Shown here in pieces: positions 7,037-13,155 of a stretch of 13,997 bases of DNA. The position numbers and the translations under genes are program-made. Numbering within the stretch: position 1 is the first letter of the stretch; each line of letters opens with the position of its first letter. The stretch is from contig DASYSA010000178.1 of the NCBI GenBank assembly GCA_036003885.1, positions 1-13,997 of the forward strand. The letters run 5' to 3'. Under the pieces are notes generated by a model. It was not told where the DNA came from. It saw nothing but the letters and a program-made list of their open reading frames with translations, and did no database searches. Source of the DNA: DASYSA01 sp036003885 (GTDB lineage Bacteria; Acidobacteriota; Blastocatellia; UBA7656).

Positions 7037-7109
7037 TTTCTACTCGAACTGGCTGGCCTGAGTGAGGCTGAGCGCATCCGTGACTTTGGTAGCTTGATGC
7101 GGGAGTGAG

Positions 7110-7967
7110 ATGGCAGAGAAGGTTGCAATGGAAACGTTGGGTCATGACCTGGGTGCCAAAGCGAGAGAGCTGGCGCGGCTGATCGTCAGCTACAGATCGG
7201 CAATCGTGGCCTTTTCGGGCGGTGTGGACAGCGCTTACCTTGCCTACGTTGCTCACAGGGAATTGGGCGATCGGGCGCTCGCGGTGACCGGAGACAGCGC
7301 CTCGTACCCAACCTTCCAGCGCCAGTTGGCCGAACAGCTCACTTCGCAGTTCGGGATACGACACCGAATAGTCTTTACCGGGGAATTCGAAGACCCGAAT
7401 TACACGAGCAATCCACCGAACCGATGCTATTACTGCAAGTCCGAGCTCTACACCAGGCTGCGCGAGCTCGCCCTGGAGGGCGGCTTCGATTCCATCTGCG
7501 ACGGCACCAATGCCGACGATGTTGGCGATTACCGTCCGGGAAGGCAAGCCGCTTTCGAGATGGGTGTAAGGTCGCCACTGCTGGAATGCGGCATGACCAA
7601 GGCCGACATAAGAGATCTCGCACATCAGGCGGGGCTTCCCGTCTGGAACGAACCCGCATCGGCATGTCTCTCCTCCCGAGTGCCTTATGGCGAGGTGGTG
7701 ACGATAGGAAAACTTTCAATGGTGGACAGAGCAGAAGTGGCGCTAAAGCAGCTCGGGTTTCGACAGGTGAGAGTCCGACACCATGGCGACATTGCCAGGA
7801 TCGAGGTCGCCGAAGATGAAATGGCGCGGGCGCTTCATCCGGAGATGGCGCGACGGATGTCGTCAGCTCTCAAGAGCCTGGGATTCAAGTACGTCACGCT
7901 GGATCTGGAGGGTTACCGTACGGGCTCTCTCAACGAAGCGCTGTCCCGGGCAAAGCCCCGCGCCTAG
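7110..7967 (+). CDS. larE: LarE-type ATP-dependent sulfur transferase
   Basis: This 285-residue protein has a PP-loop ATP pyrophosphatase motif (SGGVDS, residues 36-41), then TGDSASYP, NRCYYCKSELY with Cys106 and Cys109, DGTNADD (131-137), and PASACLSSRVPYG with Cys186. LarE adenylates and then thiolates the nicotinic-acid-derived cofactor of the nickel-pincer nucleotide of lactate racemase and related enzymes. Some LarE proteins sacrifice the sulfur of the cysteine matching Cys186; others use three cysteines to hold an iron-sulfur cluster. Cys106, Cys109 and Cys186 would suit the second type, which is an inference. The start has GGGAG just upstream. No larA, larB or larC is in the window. 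The stop overlaps that of the convergent bactofilin gene. Confidence 0.9.
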   Translation: MAEKVAMETLGHDLGAKARELARLIVSYRSAIVAFSGGVDSAYLAYVAHRELGDRALAVTGDSASYPTFQRQLAEQLTSQFGIRHRIVFTGEFEDPNYTSNPPNRCYYCKSELYTRLRELALEGGFDSICDGTNADDVGDYRPGRQAAFEMGVRSPLLECGMTKADIRDLAHQAGLPVWNEPASACLSSRVPYGEVVTIGKLSMVDRAEVALKQLGFRQVRVRHHGDIARIEVAEDEMARALHPEMARRMSSALKSLGFKYVTLDLEGYRTGSLNEALSRAKPRA

Positions 7968-8389
7968 GCTCTACTGAATTTGCGCTTCGCGTCGGGTTCA
8001 ACCTCGCCCGGTGGGATCTCTTCGAGTTTGCGCGGGGATGCTTCCTGGCTCATCTTTATTGCGCCATTGAAAACCGCGCCCTCTTCCACTATCAGGACCG
8101 GAGTGATCACATCGCCGTGGACCTTACCAGTCTTGCGTATTTCAACTCTATGCTTGCCCATTAGGTCGCCATAGAGTGAGCCGTGAATAACGCAGATGCC
8201 CACGTCGATCTGAGCCTCCAGTTCACCCGTTTCGCCGATCACCAGCGTGCCGCCGGGAGAACTGATCTTGCCGACAACATTTCCTTCGACTTGCAGCTGA
8301 TCGGCGAAGTTGATATCGCCAGATACTTTGATTCCCTGACCAATCAGACCATAGTCGGGACTCTTTCGATCGTTCTTGACCAGATTCAT
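7964..8389 (-). CDS. Bactofilin (polymer-forming cytoskeletal protein)
   Basis: The start at 8389 is chosen for the minus-strand GGAGAG ~6 nt upstream; the frame is open 16 codons further but that part is not family-like. The 141-residue protein has the bactofilin core at residues ~14-110: GLIGQGIKVSGDINFADQLQ, VEGNVVGKISSPGGTLVIGE, GVCVIHG-like turns, GDLMGKHRVEIRKTGKVHGD and LIVEEGAVFNGAI. These are regular beta-helix rungs with G-x-V/I turns. A charged, Pro/Glu-rich tail (~111-141) follows. Bactofilins polymerise without nucleotide and organise envelope growth, stalks or chromosome positions; the role here is unknown. No M23 peptidase partner is adjacent. A good sigma-70-type promoter lies ~160 bp upstream. 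Confidence 0.92.
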   Translation of the reverse strand: MNLVKNDRKSPDYGLIGQGIKVSGDINFADQLQVEGNVVGKISSPGGTLVIGETGELEAQIDVGICVIHGSLYGDLMGKHRVEIRKTGKVHGDVITPVLIVEEGAVFNGAIKMSQEASPRKLEEIPPGEVEPDAKRKFSRA

Positions 8390-8551
8390 GGTTTCTCTCC
8401 GTTGCCTGACTTCTTTGTCTTTCCATCTCCACGTCATGTGTTGTCGTCTCGCTTCCGCGTGGTGGGGAATCGCACATCTGGAAAGTTGCGGGCCGTGTTA
8501 TCTCAAATTCGACCCGTGCTCATGTCGTTTTGAATCAGCGGGGCAGCCAGC

Positions 8552-8580
8552 GTTATAACTGTCACGCATTGGAAAGTCAA
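8552..8580 (-). promoter_or_regulatory. Sigma-70-type promoter reading toward the bactofilin gene
   Basis: The minus strand has TTGACT (8575-8580), a 17-nt spacer and TATAAC (8552-8557), each hexamer matching five of six consensus bases. The predicted start near 8545 gives a ~155-nt leader before the bactofilin ATG. I see no riboswitch-like structure in the leader, but I could not fold it. Confidence 0.6.
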
Positions 8581-8653
8581 GAGAGTGGGCCGCGCGACGT
8601 GAGGCGAAGGGCGACTTGATAAGCAAGAGGGTTAGAACGTAAGCTCCTGAGCG

Positions 8654-8974
8654 GTGATCAAAGCGTTGCCCCTCACTCTCAACTGCCCGCGTTGCGGGTC
8701 GGCGGATCTGGTCTACAGTTGCGAGCCGGAGTGCTGCTTCAACCATGTCTGCGGCGATTGCCTCGGCAGCTTTCAACTCCAGACCAGTGATCTCGGGAAC
8801 ACCCTGGCCGACTTCTCGTTCCAGCGTCAGCAGAGAGACTGCCTCGCTCCTACAGTTGCGTGCGCCAGGTGCAAAGGTTTGAATGTGGCGATGATCGCGG
8901 GGGAAGGTGGGACCGAAACGAATCTGGTCTGCGTTGATTGCAAGGCGCTTCTTGAAATCGAGTTCGGCCTCTGA
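8654..8974 (+). CDS. Small double zinc-ribbon protein of unknown function
   Basis: An in-frame stop lies one codon upstream, so the earliest start is the GTG at 8654; no clear ribosome binding site precedes it, and a TTG at 8666 is an alternative. The 106-residue protein carries four CxxC pairs: CPRC (11-14), CGDC (33-36), CARC (70-73) and CVDC (93-96). This makes two zinc ribbons joined by a linker. Extra cysteines at 23, 27, 28 and 63 may join or replace ligands. The second half (VACARCKGLNVAMIAGEG, then TNLVCVDCKALLEIEFG) looks like a tandem copy of the first. Zinc ribbons of this size often bind nucleic acid or protein partners, but no specific function can be given. A GC-rich hairpin follows. 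Confidence 0.72.
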   Translation: MIKALPLTLNCPRCGSADLVYSCEPECCFNHVCGDCLGSFQLQTSDLGNTLADFSFQRQQRDCLAPTVACARCKGLNVAMIAGEGGTETNLVCVDCKALLEIEFGL

Positions 8975-8982
8975 ACGAACGA

Positions 8983-9012
8983 GGGGGCAGGAGCGCTTTG
9001 CCCCCTGCCCCC
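8983..9012. terminator. GC-rich hairpin between convergent zinc-ribbon and hsp20 genes
   Basis: GGGGGCAGG (8983-8991) pairs with CCTGCCCCC (9004-9012). A second copy of TGCCCCC at 8999-9005 allows an alternative stem with a 9-nt loop. A run of five T (9023-9027) lies 10 nt further on the plus strand. It is likely the terminator of the zinc-ribbon gene and perhaps also of hsp20. Confidence 0.6.
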
Positions 9013-9033
9013 GCCCGTTGACCTTTTTGTCAA

Positions 9034-9528
9034 TCAGCCAATCTTCACTTGAATCTGCTTGGGTTTTGCTTCTTCCTTCTTTGGAAGAGTCAGCCGCAAC
9101 ACCCCATCCCGGAACTCTGCTTTGATCGCCTCGATGTTAACGTTCGGAGGCAGGGTGAACGAGCGATAGAACTGACCATAGGAGCGCTCGACTCTCTGAT
9201 AGCCGTCGCGCTTCTCCTCGTGTTCGAACTTTCGCTCGCCGCTGATCGACAGCACGTTATTGTCGAGGTTCACCTTGACGTCTTCGCTGGTGATCTCGGG
9301 CAGTTCGCATTTGATGAGAAATCCATTCTCATCCTCATAGACGTCCACCGGCGGCGTCCAGGTGCTGAGAGCCGGCGCAGTCCCGCTGTTCGACGTTCCT
9401 ACTGTGTCCTCGAACAGCCTGTTGATACCGCGTTGGAGGTCGAACAACTCCCGAAGCGGATCCGACCCTGTGAACGCACGAAAACTTCGTATTGGCGCTA
9501 TCTGAGTACCTGTCCTTGCCATCTTCAT
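9034..9528 (-). CDS. hsp20: Small heat-shock protein, Hsp20/alpha-crystallin family
   Basis: The start at 9528 (MKMARTG) follows AGGAGG with 4 nt spacing; 9522 (MARTG) is the alternative with 10 nt. The 164-residue protein has an N-terminal arm with SDPLRELFDLQRGINRLFED (22-41). The alpha-crystallin domain (~56-150) begins at WTPPVDVYEDENGFLIKCEL and includes VLSISGERK and the signature FRDGVLRLTLPK. A C-terminal IQV (159-161) matches the I-x-I/V anchor used in oligomer assembly. Such proteins hold unfolding proteins during heat stress for later refolding by DnaK/ClpB. A strong sigma-70-type promoter with a CIRCE half-site lies ~90-120 bp upstream, suggesting heat or HrcA control (inference). 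Confidence 0.94.
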   Translation of the reverse strand: MKMARTGTQIAPIRSFRAFTGSDPLRELFDLQRGINRLFEDTVGTSNSGTAPALSTWTPPVDVYEDENGFLIKCELPEITSEDVKVNLDNNVLSISGERKFEHEEKRDGYQRVERSYGQFYRSFTLPPNVNIEAIKAEFRDGVLRLTLPKKEEAKPKQIQVKIG

Positions 9529-9535
9529 TTCCCTC

Positions 9536-9658
9536 CTAAAGATCCTAAGTAATGAGAGTGAGATCAACGCTCAGAACAGCAGCTGATCTCAACTCCGATT
9601 TCTGTATGACAGAGACATGATAAAATCTGAGTGCTAAGCTGTCAAGTAGGATCTTTAG
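9536..9658. repeat. 12-bp inverted repeat flanking the hsp20 promoter and leader
   Basis: CTAAAGATCCTA (9536-9547) and its perfect complement TAGGATCTTTAG (9647-9658) are separated by 99 bp. The first arm overlaps the hsp20 ribosome binding site; the second lies just upstream of its -35 box. The second arm is probably not transcribed, so a DNA-level role (regulator pair, looping, or element ends) or chance is more likely than an RNA fold. Confidence 0.6.
9617..9645 (-). promoter_or_regulatory. hsp20 promoter with a CIRCE half-site in its spacer
   Basis: The minus strand reads TTGACA (9640-9645, exact -35), a 17-nt spacer, and TATCAT (9617-9622, five of six). The spacer contains TTAGCACTC (9629-9637), an exact match to the left half of the CIRCE operator TTAGCACTC-N9-GAGTGCTAA bound by HrcA. 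The right half is absent: the sequence 9 nt away matches 3 of 9. The predicted start is near 9610, giving a ~82-nt leader. Confidence 0.7.
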
Positions 9659-9742
9659 AGAAGGAGGATCAGATAGGAAAGACATTGGGGAAATGGTTCT
9701 AAAAGGGGAATTTAAAGGAGATACGGAGTCGTCAGACGGACA

Positions 9743-10669
9743 TTAGTCTCTGATGAGCGAGCCGATCAGCGAACCGATATGGGGAATCTTCTCGTGGCTG
9801 CAGTATTCAGATAATCCGTCAATTACTTTCATTGTGATCTTCGGGTCGTAGTAGTTCGCCGTTCCGACCTGAATCGCGGTGGCGCCGGCGATGATGAACT
9901 CGAGTGCGTCCATTGCCGAGCCGATCCCTCCAATTCCGATTAACGGCAACTTTACGGCCCTCGCCACTTCATGCACCATTCGAACTGCGATAGGGCGAAT
10001 CGCCGGCCCTGACAGCCCGCCGGTTCCGTAGTTCAGTCGGGGCCGCCTTGTGTTCACATCGATCGACATGCCTACAAGCGTATTGATCAACGATAGGCAA
10101 TCCGCCCCGGCGCCCGCTATCGCAATCGCCAGCTCGGAGACGTCGGTCACGTTCGGGGAGAGCTTCACGATAAGCGGTCTTGAAGAAGCTCGTTTCGCTT
10201 TCTCGGTCAGTCGCGCCGCTGCCGCCGGAGAATTGCCGATCACTATCCCCCCCTCCTTGACGTTCGGACAGGAGATGTTCAACTCGTATGCGTCGATGCC
10301 CTGGCCGTCGTTGAGGATCGTAATGGCTTCAATGTAGTCCTCATCCGAATATCCAAAGACATTCGCGATTACACGCGTGTCGTACTGGCGCAACAGCGGT
10401 AGCTTCTCTTCAACGAACGCGCGCGCGCCGATGTTCTGAAGACCAATTGCGTTGAGCATCCCGCCATGAGTCTCGACGATCCGCGGGGGAGGGTTCCCCG
10501 GCAAAGGCTTTGCCGAAAGGCCCTTGGTCGAAAAGCCTCCCAGCCGATTGAGGTCCACCAGCTCGGCGAACTCGAGACCATATCCGAATGTTCCTGAGGC
10601 TCCGATCACCGGATTCTTGAAGCTAACCCCGGCGATTTCCACCGCCAGTGCCGGATCGTGATTATTCAT
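9743..10669 (-). CDS. pyrD: Dihydroorotate dehydrogenase, class 1B catalytic subunit
   Basis: The start at 10669 (MNNHDPALAVEIAGV) is chosen for GAGGAAGAG just upstream and for family fit; it gives 308 residues, the usual class 1 length. Motifs are KNPVIGASGTFGYG, GGFSTKGLSAKPLPGNPPPR, NAIGLQNIG, then NISCPNVKEGG with the cysteine that acts as base in class 1 enzymes, IVKLSPNVTD, and the FMN phosphate site GIGGIGSAMDALEFIIAGA followed by QVGTANY. The enzyme oxidises dihydroorotate to orotate in UMP synthesis, and as class 1B passes electrons to NAD+ through PyrK. The start codon lies 8 bp inside the upstream phosphoesterase gene, so translation is probably coupled. pyrK is two genes upstream. 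Confidence 0.95.
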   Translation of the reverse strand: MNNHDPALAVEIAGVSFKNPVIGASGTFGYGLEFAELVDLNRLGGFSTKGLSAKPLPGNPPPRIVETHGGMLNAIGLQNIGARAFVEEKLPLLRQYDTRVIANVFGYSDEDYIEAITILNDGQGIDAYELNISCPNVKEGGIVIGNSPAAAARLTEKAKRASSRPLIVKLSPNVTDVSELAIAIAGAGADCLSLINTLVGMSIDVNTRRPRLNYGTGGLSGPAIRPIAVRMVHEVARAVKLPLIGIGGIGSAMDALEFIIAGATAIQVGTANYYDPKITMKVIDGLSEYCSHEKIPHIGSLIGSLIRD

Positions 10670-11633
10670 CTCTTCCTCGTACCAACCGGTTGTTCCCGGT
10701 GGCTGAGCTCGTTTCCCGCGCGAGATCTCCGATGTCAACGTCGACGGTAAGGGAGCGGTGATCGGAGAAGTGCGACCAGTTGGCCCGACACTTGGACAGT
10801 CTTATGCTCCTGCCGACCCACAGGTGGTCTATCGTCAAAATCGGCAGTGGCATAGGCCAGGTTGCAGAGAGTCCGCTCCCACTGTCTTCAAATGAGTGAA
10901 TCAGCTCTCGGCGGAAAGAATCAAAGTAGATTGACTCAATCGGGGTGTTGAAGTCGCCCATAACGATCAGGTTGTCCTGCAGGTGGGCATCAACCACTCT
11001 GGTTAATGCAGCGAACGCCGGGCGTCGGGACTGAAACGGGTTCGGATCGATGTCGACCAGAATTGTTGTGAAGGTGTTTCCGTTCAGATTTGTGATCAGC
11101 ACATTGTATCTTCCGCCGGGGCCCAACTCCCCCGTTTCTACGCAATCGGATTCTCCCGTAGTAATGAAAAGCATGTCGCCTTCAAGCACGCAGATTTGGT
11201 GGTCCGGAAAACCCCTCCTCCAGGTTGCTTCAGTGCCCTTCTTCTCTACCCCCGCCTCGACTATTCCAATTACGTTCGGACTGAACTGTGCTGCGTGGGT
11301 CACCATACCCTGTACTCCCAACGAGCCGCGGGCGGCATTCCAAAAGAACAGCCGGGCGTTGCTGGGAAGATCGAGGTGGCTATCGCCGTGGTAGTTCGCG
11401 CAGCCCCACACGAGAAGAGATCCTGCTGCAACGAGCAAGAATGAAATGGATCGCTTGAGACTCTTTCGTTCGAACCATGAGAGGCCAATGAGGAAAGCGA
11501 TGGCCGACAGAACGGGTAACGGAGTTGCGTAGTAGAGGGTCGAGAGGCCACTGATGTGATCCCGCACGGTCAGCCGAACGAGGAGGCTGAGCGCGAAGAT
11601 GAAGACTAGCGGAATTCTCAAAAGGTACAACAT
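10662..11633 (-). CDS. Membrane-anchored endonuclease/exonuclease/phosphatase-fold protein
   Basis: This 323-residue protein has three hydrophobic segments (residues ~3-21, ~38-53 and ~63-78), then an EEP domain at ~92-300. The metal-dependent phosphoesterase motifs are present: FFWNAARG with Asn99, IGIVEAG with Glu126, VMGDFNTP with Asp227 and Asn229, TIDHLWV with Asp269-His270, and HFSDHRSL with Asp291-His292. The family cleaves phosphodiesters or phosphate esters of DNA, RNA or lipids. The membrane arrangement resembles other three-TM EEP proteins whose domain probably faces outward. The substrate is unknown. GAGGTAGG precedes the ATG. It starts 27 nt after pyrK and overlaps pyrD by 8 bp, so it is clearly in the pyr operon. 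Confidence 0.9.
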   Translation of the reverse strand: MLYLLRIPLVFIFALSLLVRLTVRDHISGLSTLYYATPLPVLSAIAFLIGLSWFERKSLKRSISFLLVAAGSLLVWGCANYHGDSHLDLPSNARLFFWNAARGSLGVQGMVTHAAQFSPNVIGIVEAGVEKKGTEATWRRGFPDHQICVLEGDMLFITTGESDCVETGELGPGGRYNVLITNLNGNTFTTILVDIDPNPFQSRRPAFAALTRVVDAHLQDNLIVMGDFNTPIESIYFDSFRRELIHSFEDSGSGLSATWPMPLPILTIDHLWVGRSIRLSKCRANWSHFSDHRSLTVDVDIGDLARETSSATGNNRLVRGRDE

Positions 11634-11660
11634 CCTACCTCGTACCGGCCGGCCGCCGCC

Positions 11661-12515
11661 TCAGTGTGCCATCGCATTCACTTCCCACTTTATGATCTCG
11701 GCCGGGAAGACCGATCCGTCCGTGCAGACTCGCCGATATGAGCCGTAGCCGTCAGGCCCTTCGTGTTTAACGGCCACGACGCAACCCACGCAGACGCCGA
11801 ACCCGCATCCCATTGGAGCTTCGAGCGAGGCGAGACAGCGGACTGAATACTGTGCGGCGATCTCAGCGACCCGCCGCATCATGACCCAGGGTCCGCAGGT
11901 GTAAATCGTCGCGCCCTCGCCGCCGCCTTCTCGAAGGTGGCGCTCAAGCGGGGCGGTTACGAAGCCGCACTCGCCCAGACTTCCATCATCGGTAGTGAGC
12001 GTCAGCGGAAGAGCCAGCTCTCTGAGATCATCAAGCCCGCATCCCCAGGCGACGCGCTCCGTCGCCGCTCCGAAAAAAATCTGAGTCTCATTTCCTCGCC
12101 TTGCTAGCTCGTCACAAAGCATCAGCACGGATGCCGACCCGATCCCTCCGGCCACCACAATTGCGCGAGGCTCTTCCTTATCATGGTTCTCCGGAAACGC
12201 AGGGTGGACTAGAGACGAATCCAGCCAACCGTTTCCCAGCGGCACGAGCGCATCTACCCGTCCTTCCGATTCGATTTGGGAAAGCGCCTCAGTGCCCCGC
12301 CCCAGAACCTGGTAGAGGAAGCTCAACTGTCCTGGCCCTTCAGCGCGGTAAATGGCGAGGGCTCTTCTGAGGAGAGGCTCGTGGCAGGAATGAGCTTTGA
12401 GCATGGCGAATTGGCCGGCGCGGACTGGAAAGTCCTGCTCGAAGCTCAGTGTAAGAAGTCTGTAACCGGATACGATTTCACGGTTTCTTTCGACTCTCGC
12501 TGTGGTTTCGATCAT
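11661..12515 (-). CDS. pyrK: Dihydroorotate dehydrogenase electron-transfer subunit
   Basis: The ATG at 12515 (MIETTARVERNREIV) fits the family N-terminus; a GTG six codons upstream (12533) is an alternative, and neither has a clear ribosome binding site. The 284-residue protein shows a ferredoxin-reductase-like FAD domain (RAGQFAMLKAH, then LLRRALAIY, where many relatives have RPFSI). The NAD domain follows (VVAGGIGSASVL near residue 125 and YTCGPWVMM near 205). The C-terminal [2Fe-2S] site is MGCGFGVCVGC plus a later cysteine: Cys237, Cys242, Cys245 and Cys264. PyrK moves electrons from PyrD's FMN through the cluster and FAD to NAD+. It is the first gene of the operon leading to the phosphoesterase and pyrD. 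Confidence 0.93.
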   Translation of the reverse strand: MIETTARVERNREIVSGYRLLTLSFEQDFPVRAGQFAMLKAHSCHEPLLRRALAIYRAEGPGQLSFLYQVLGRGTEALSQIESEGRVDALVPLGNGWLDSSLVHPAFPENHDKEEPRAIVVAGGIGSASVLMLCDELARRGNETQIFFGAATERVAWGCGLDDLRELALPLTLTTDDGSLGECGFVTAPLERHLREGGGEGATIYTCGPWVMMRRVAEIAAQYSVRCLASLEAPMGCGFGVCVGCVVAVKHEGPDGYGSYRRVCTDGSVFPAEIIKWEVNAMAH

Positions 12516-12607
12516 CTGAGTTTTGCTGGTCACCGGGGCTGGCTGCTCACCAATGGGCGTTCCCTTTTTTCGGTTACTCGGTAGAGAGTGTCAGTCTACC
12601 ATCCCGC

Positions 12608-12636
12608 TTGCAATGCTCGCTAGCGAGCAATATGCT
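12608..12636 (+). promoter_or_regulatory. Promoter of the GAF gene with a palindromic operator as spacer
   Basis: TTGCAA (12608-12613) and TATGCT (12631-12636) are separated by 17 nt, each matching four of six consensus bases. The spacer is almost entirely the perfect 16-bp palindrome TGCTCGCTAGCGAGCA (12614-12629). The predicted start is near 12643 and AAGGAG follows at 12646-12651. The placement is that of an operator for a dimeric regulator. The same region lies upstream of divergent pyrK. Confidence 0.55.
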
Positions 12637-12662
12637 CTGCCACCAAAGGAGCCTAACAAACG

Positions 12663-13121
12663 ATGATGACCTCCGAGGAAATGGCCAGTCGCGTTGAGCA
12701 GTTCGCGAAGTCAGGCGTGTCGCGCGACGATGTATTGAAGTTTGCGGTTGGCACGCTGAAAGAGGAACGCCCACACTACAACTGGGTCGGCATCTATCTG
12801 CTGGAAGGCGACACTCTTGTTTTGCACAACTACGAGGGCAAGGCCACCGAGCACACTCACATCCCGATAGGTGTGGGGGTGTGCGGCACCGCGGTTGCGG
12901 AACGAGCTAATCAAATCGTCGGCGACGTGACGGCCCTCGACAACTATCTCGCCTGCAGCCTCGAGACTCGCGCGGAGATCGTGGTGTTGATTCGGCGGGG
13001 AGAACAGATATTCGGCCAGATCGACATAGACAGCGATATCCCCAACGTCTTTACTCCCGCCGACGAAGCCTTGCTCAACAGAATTGCAGGTCTATTGGCG
13101 GACATGTTTCGCCCTGTCTGA
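12663..13121 (+). CDS. GAF-domain protein of the free-methionine-(R)-sulfoxide reductase (fRMsr) type
   Basis: This 152-residue protein is one GAF domain: YNWVGIYLLEGDTLVLHNYE (39-58), HIPIGVGVCGTAVA (66-79), VGDVTALDNYLACS (86-99) and IDIDSDIPNVFTPADEALL (120-138). It aligns along its length with E. coli fRMsr (MsrC/YebR), which reduces free methionine-(R)-sulfoxide using cysteines 84, 94 and 118. Here the equivalents of Cys94 (Cys74) and Cys118 (Cys98) are kept, but the Cys84 position is His64. The enzyme may recycle by another disulfide, or may have turned into a ligand sensor. The start at 12663 or 12666 follows AAGGAG by 11 or 14 nt. It converges with the transporter gene. Confidence 0.82.
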   Translation: MMTSEEMASRVEQFAKSGVSRDDVLKFAVGTLKEERPHYNWVGIYLLEGDTLVLHNYEGKATEHTHIPIGVGVCGTAVAERANQIVGDVTALDNYLACSLETRAEIVVLIRRGEQIFGQIDIDSDIPNVFTPADEALLNRIAGLLADMFRPV

Positions 13122-13155
13122 AATAGGGGTCCGCTCCTATGCGATCTTCTATGCG

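Noticed and set aside
6993..7625. 210-codon open frame antisense to larE
   Set aside because: It is a shadow of the strongly recognisable larE frame and lacks a start signal and family features.
9529..9610. RNA thermometer (fourU or ROSE type) in the hsp20 leader
   Set aside because: An 8-bp stem (9559-9566 with 9584-9591) can form, but no UUUU or ROSE-like segment pairs convincingly with the AGGAGG ribosome binding site by eye. RNA folding software could reopen this.
9693..9746. 17-codon open frame on the plus strand past the pyrD stop
   Set aside because: It is very short, its AAGGAGG (9661-9667) is too far from the ATG, and it overlaps the pyrD end; nothing supports translation.
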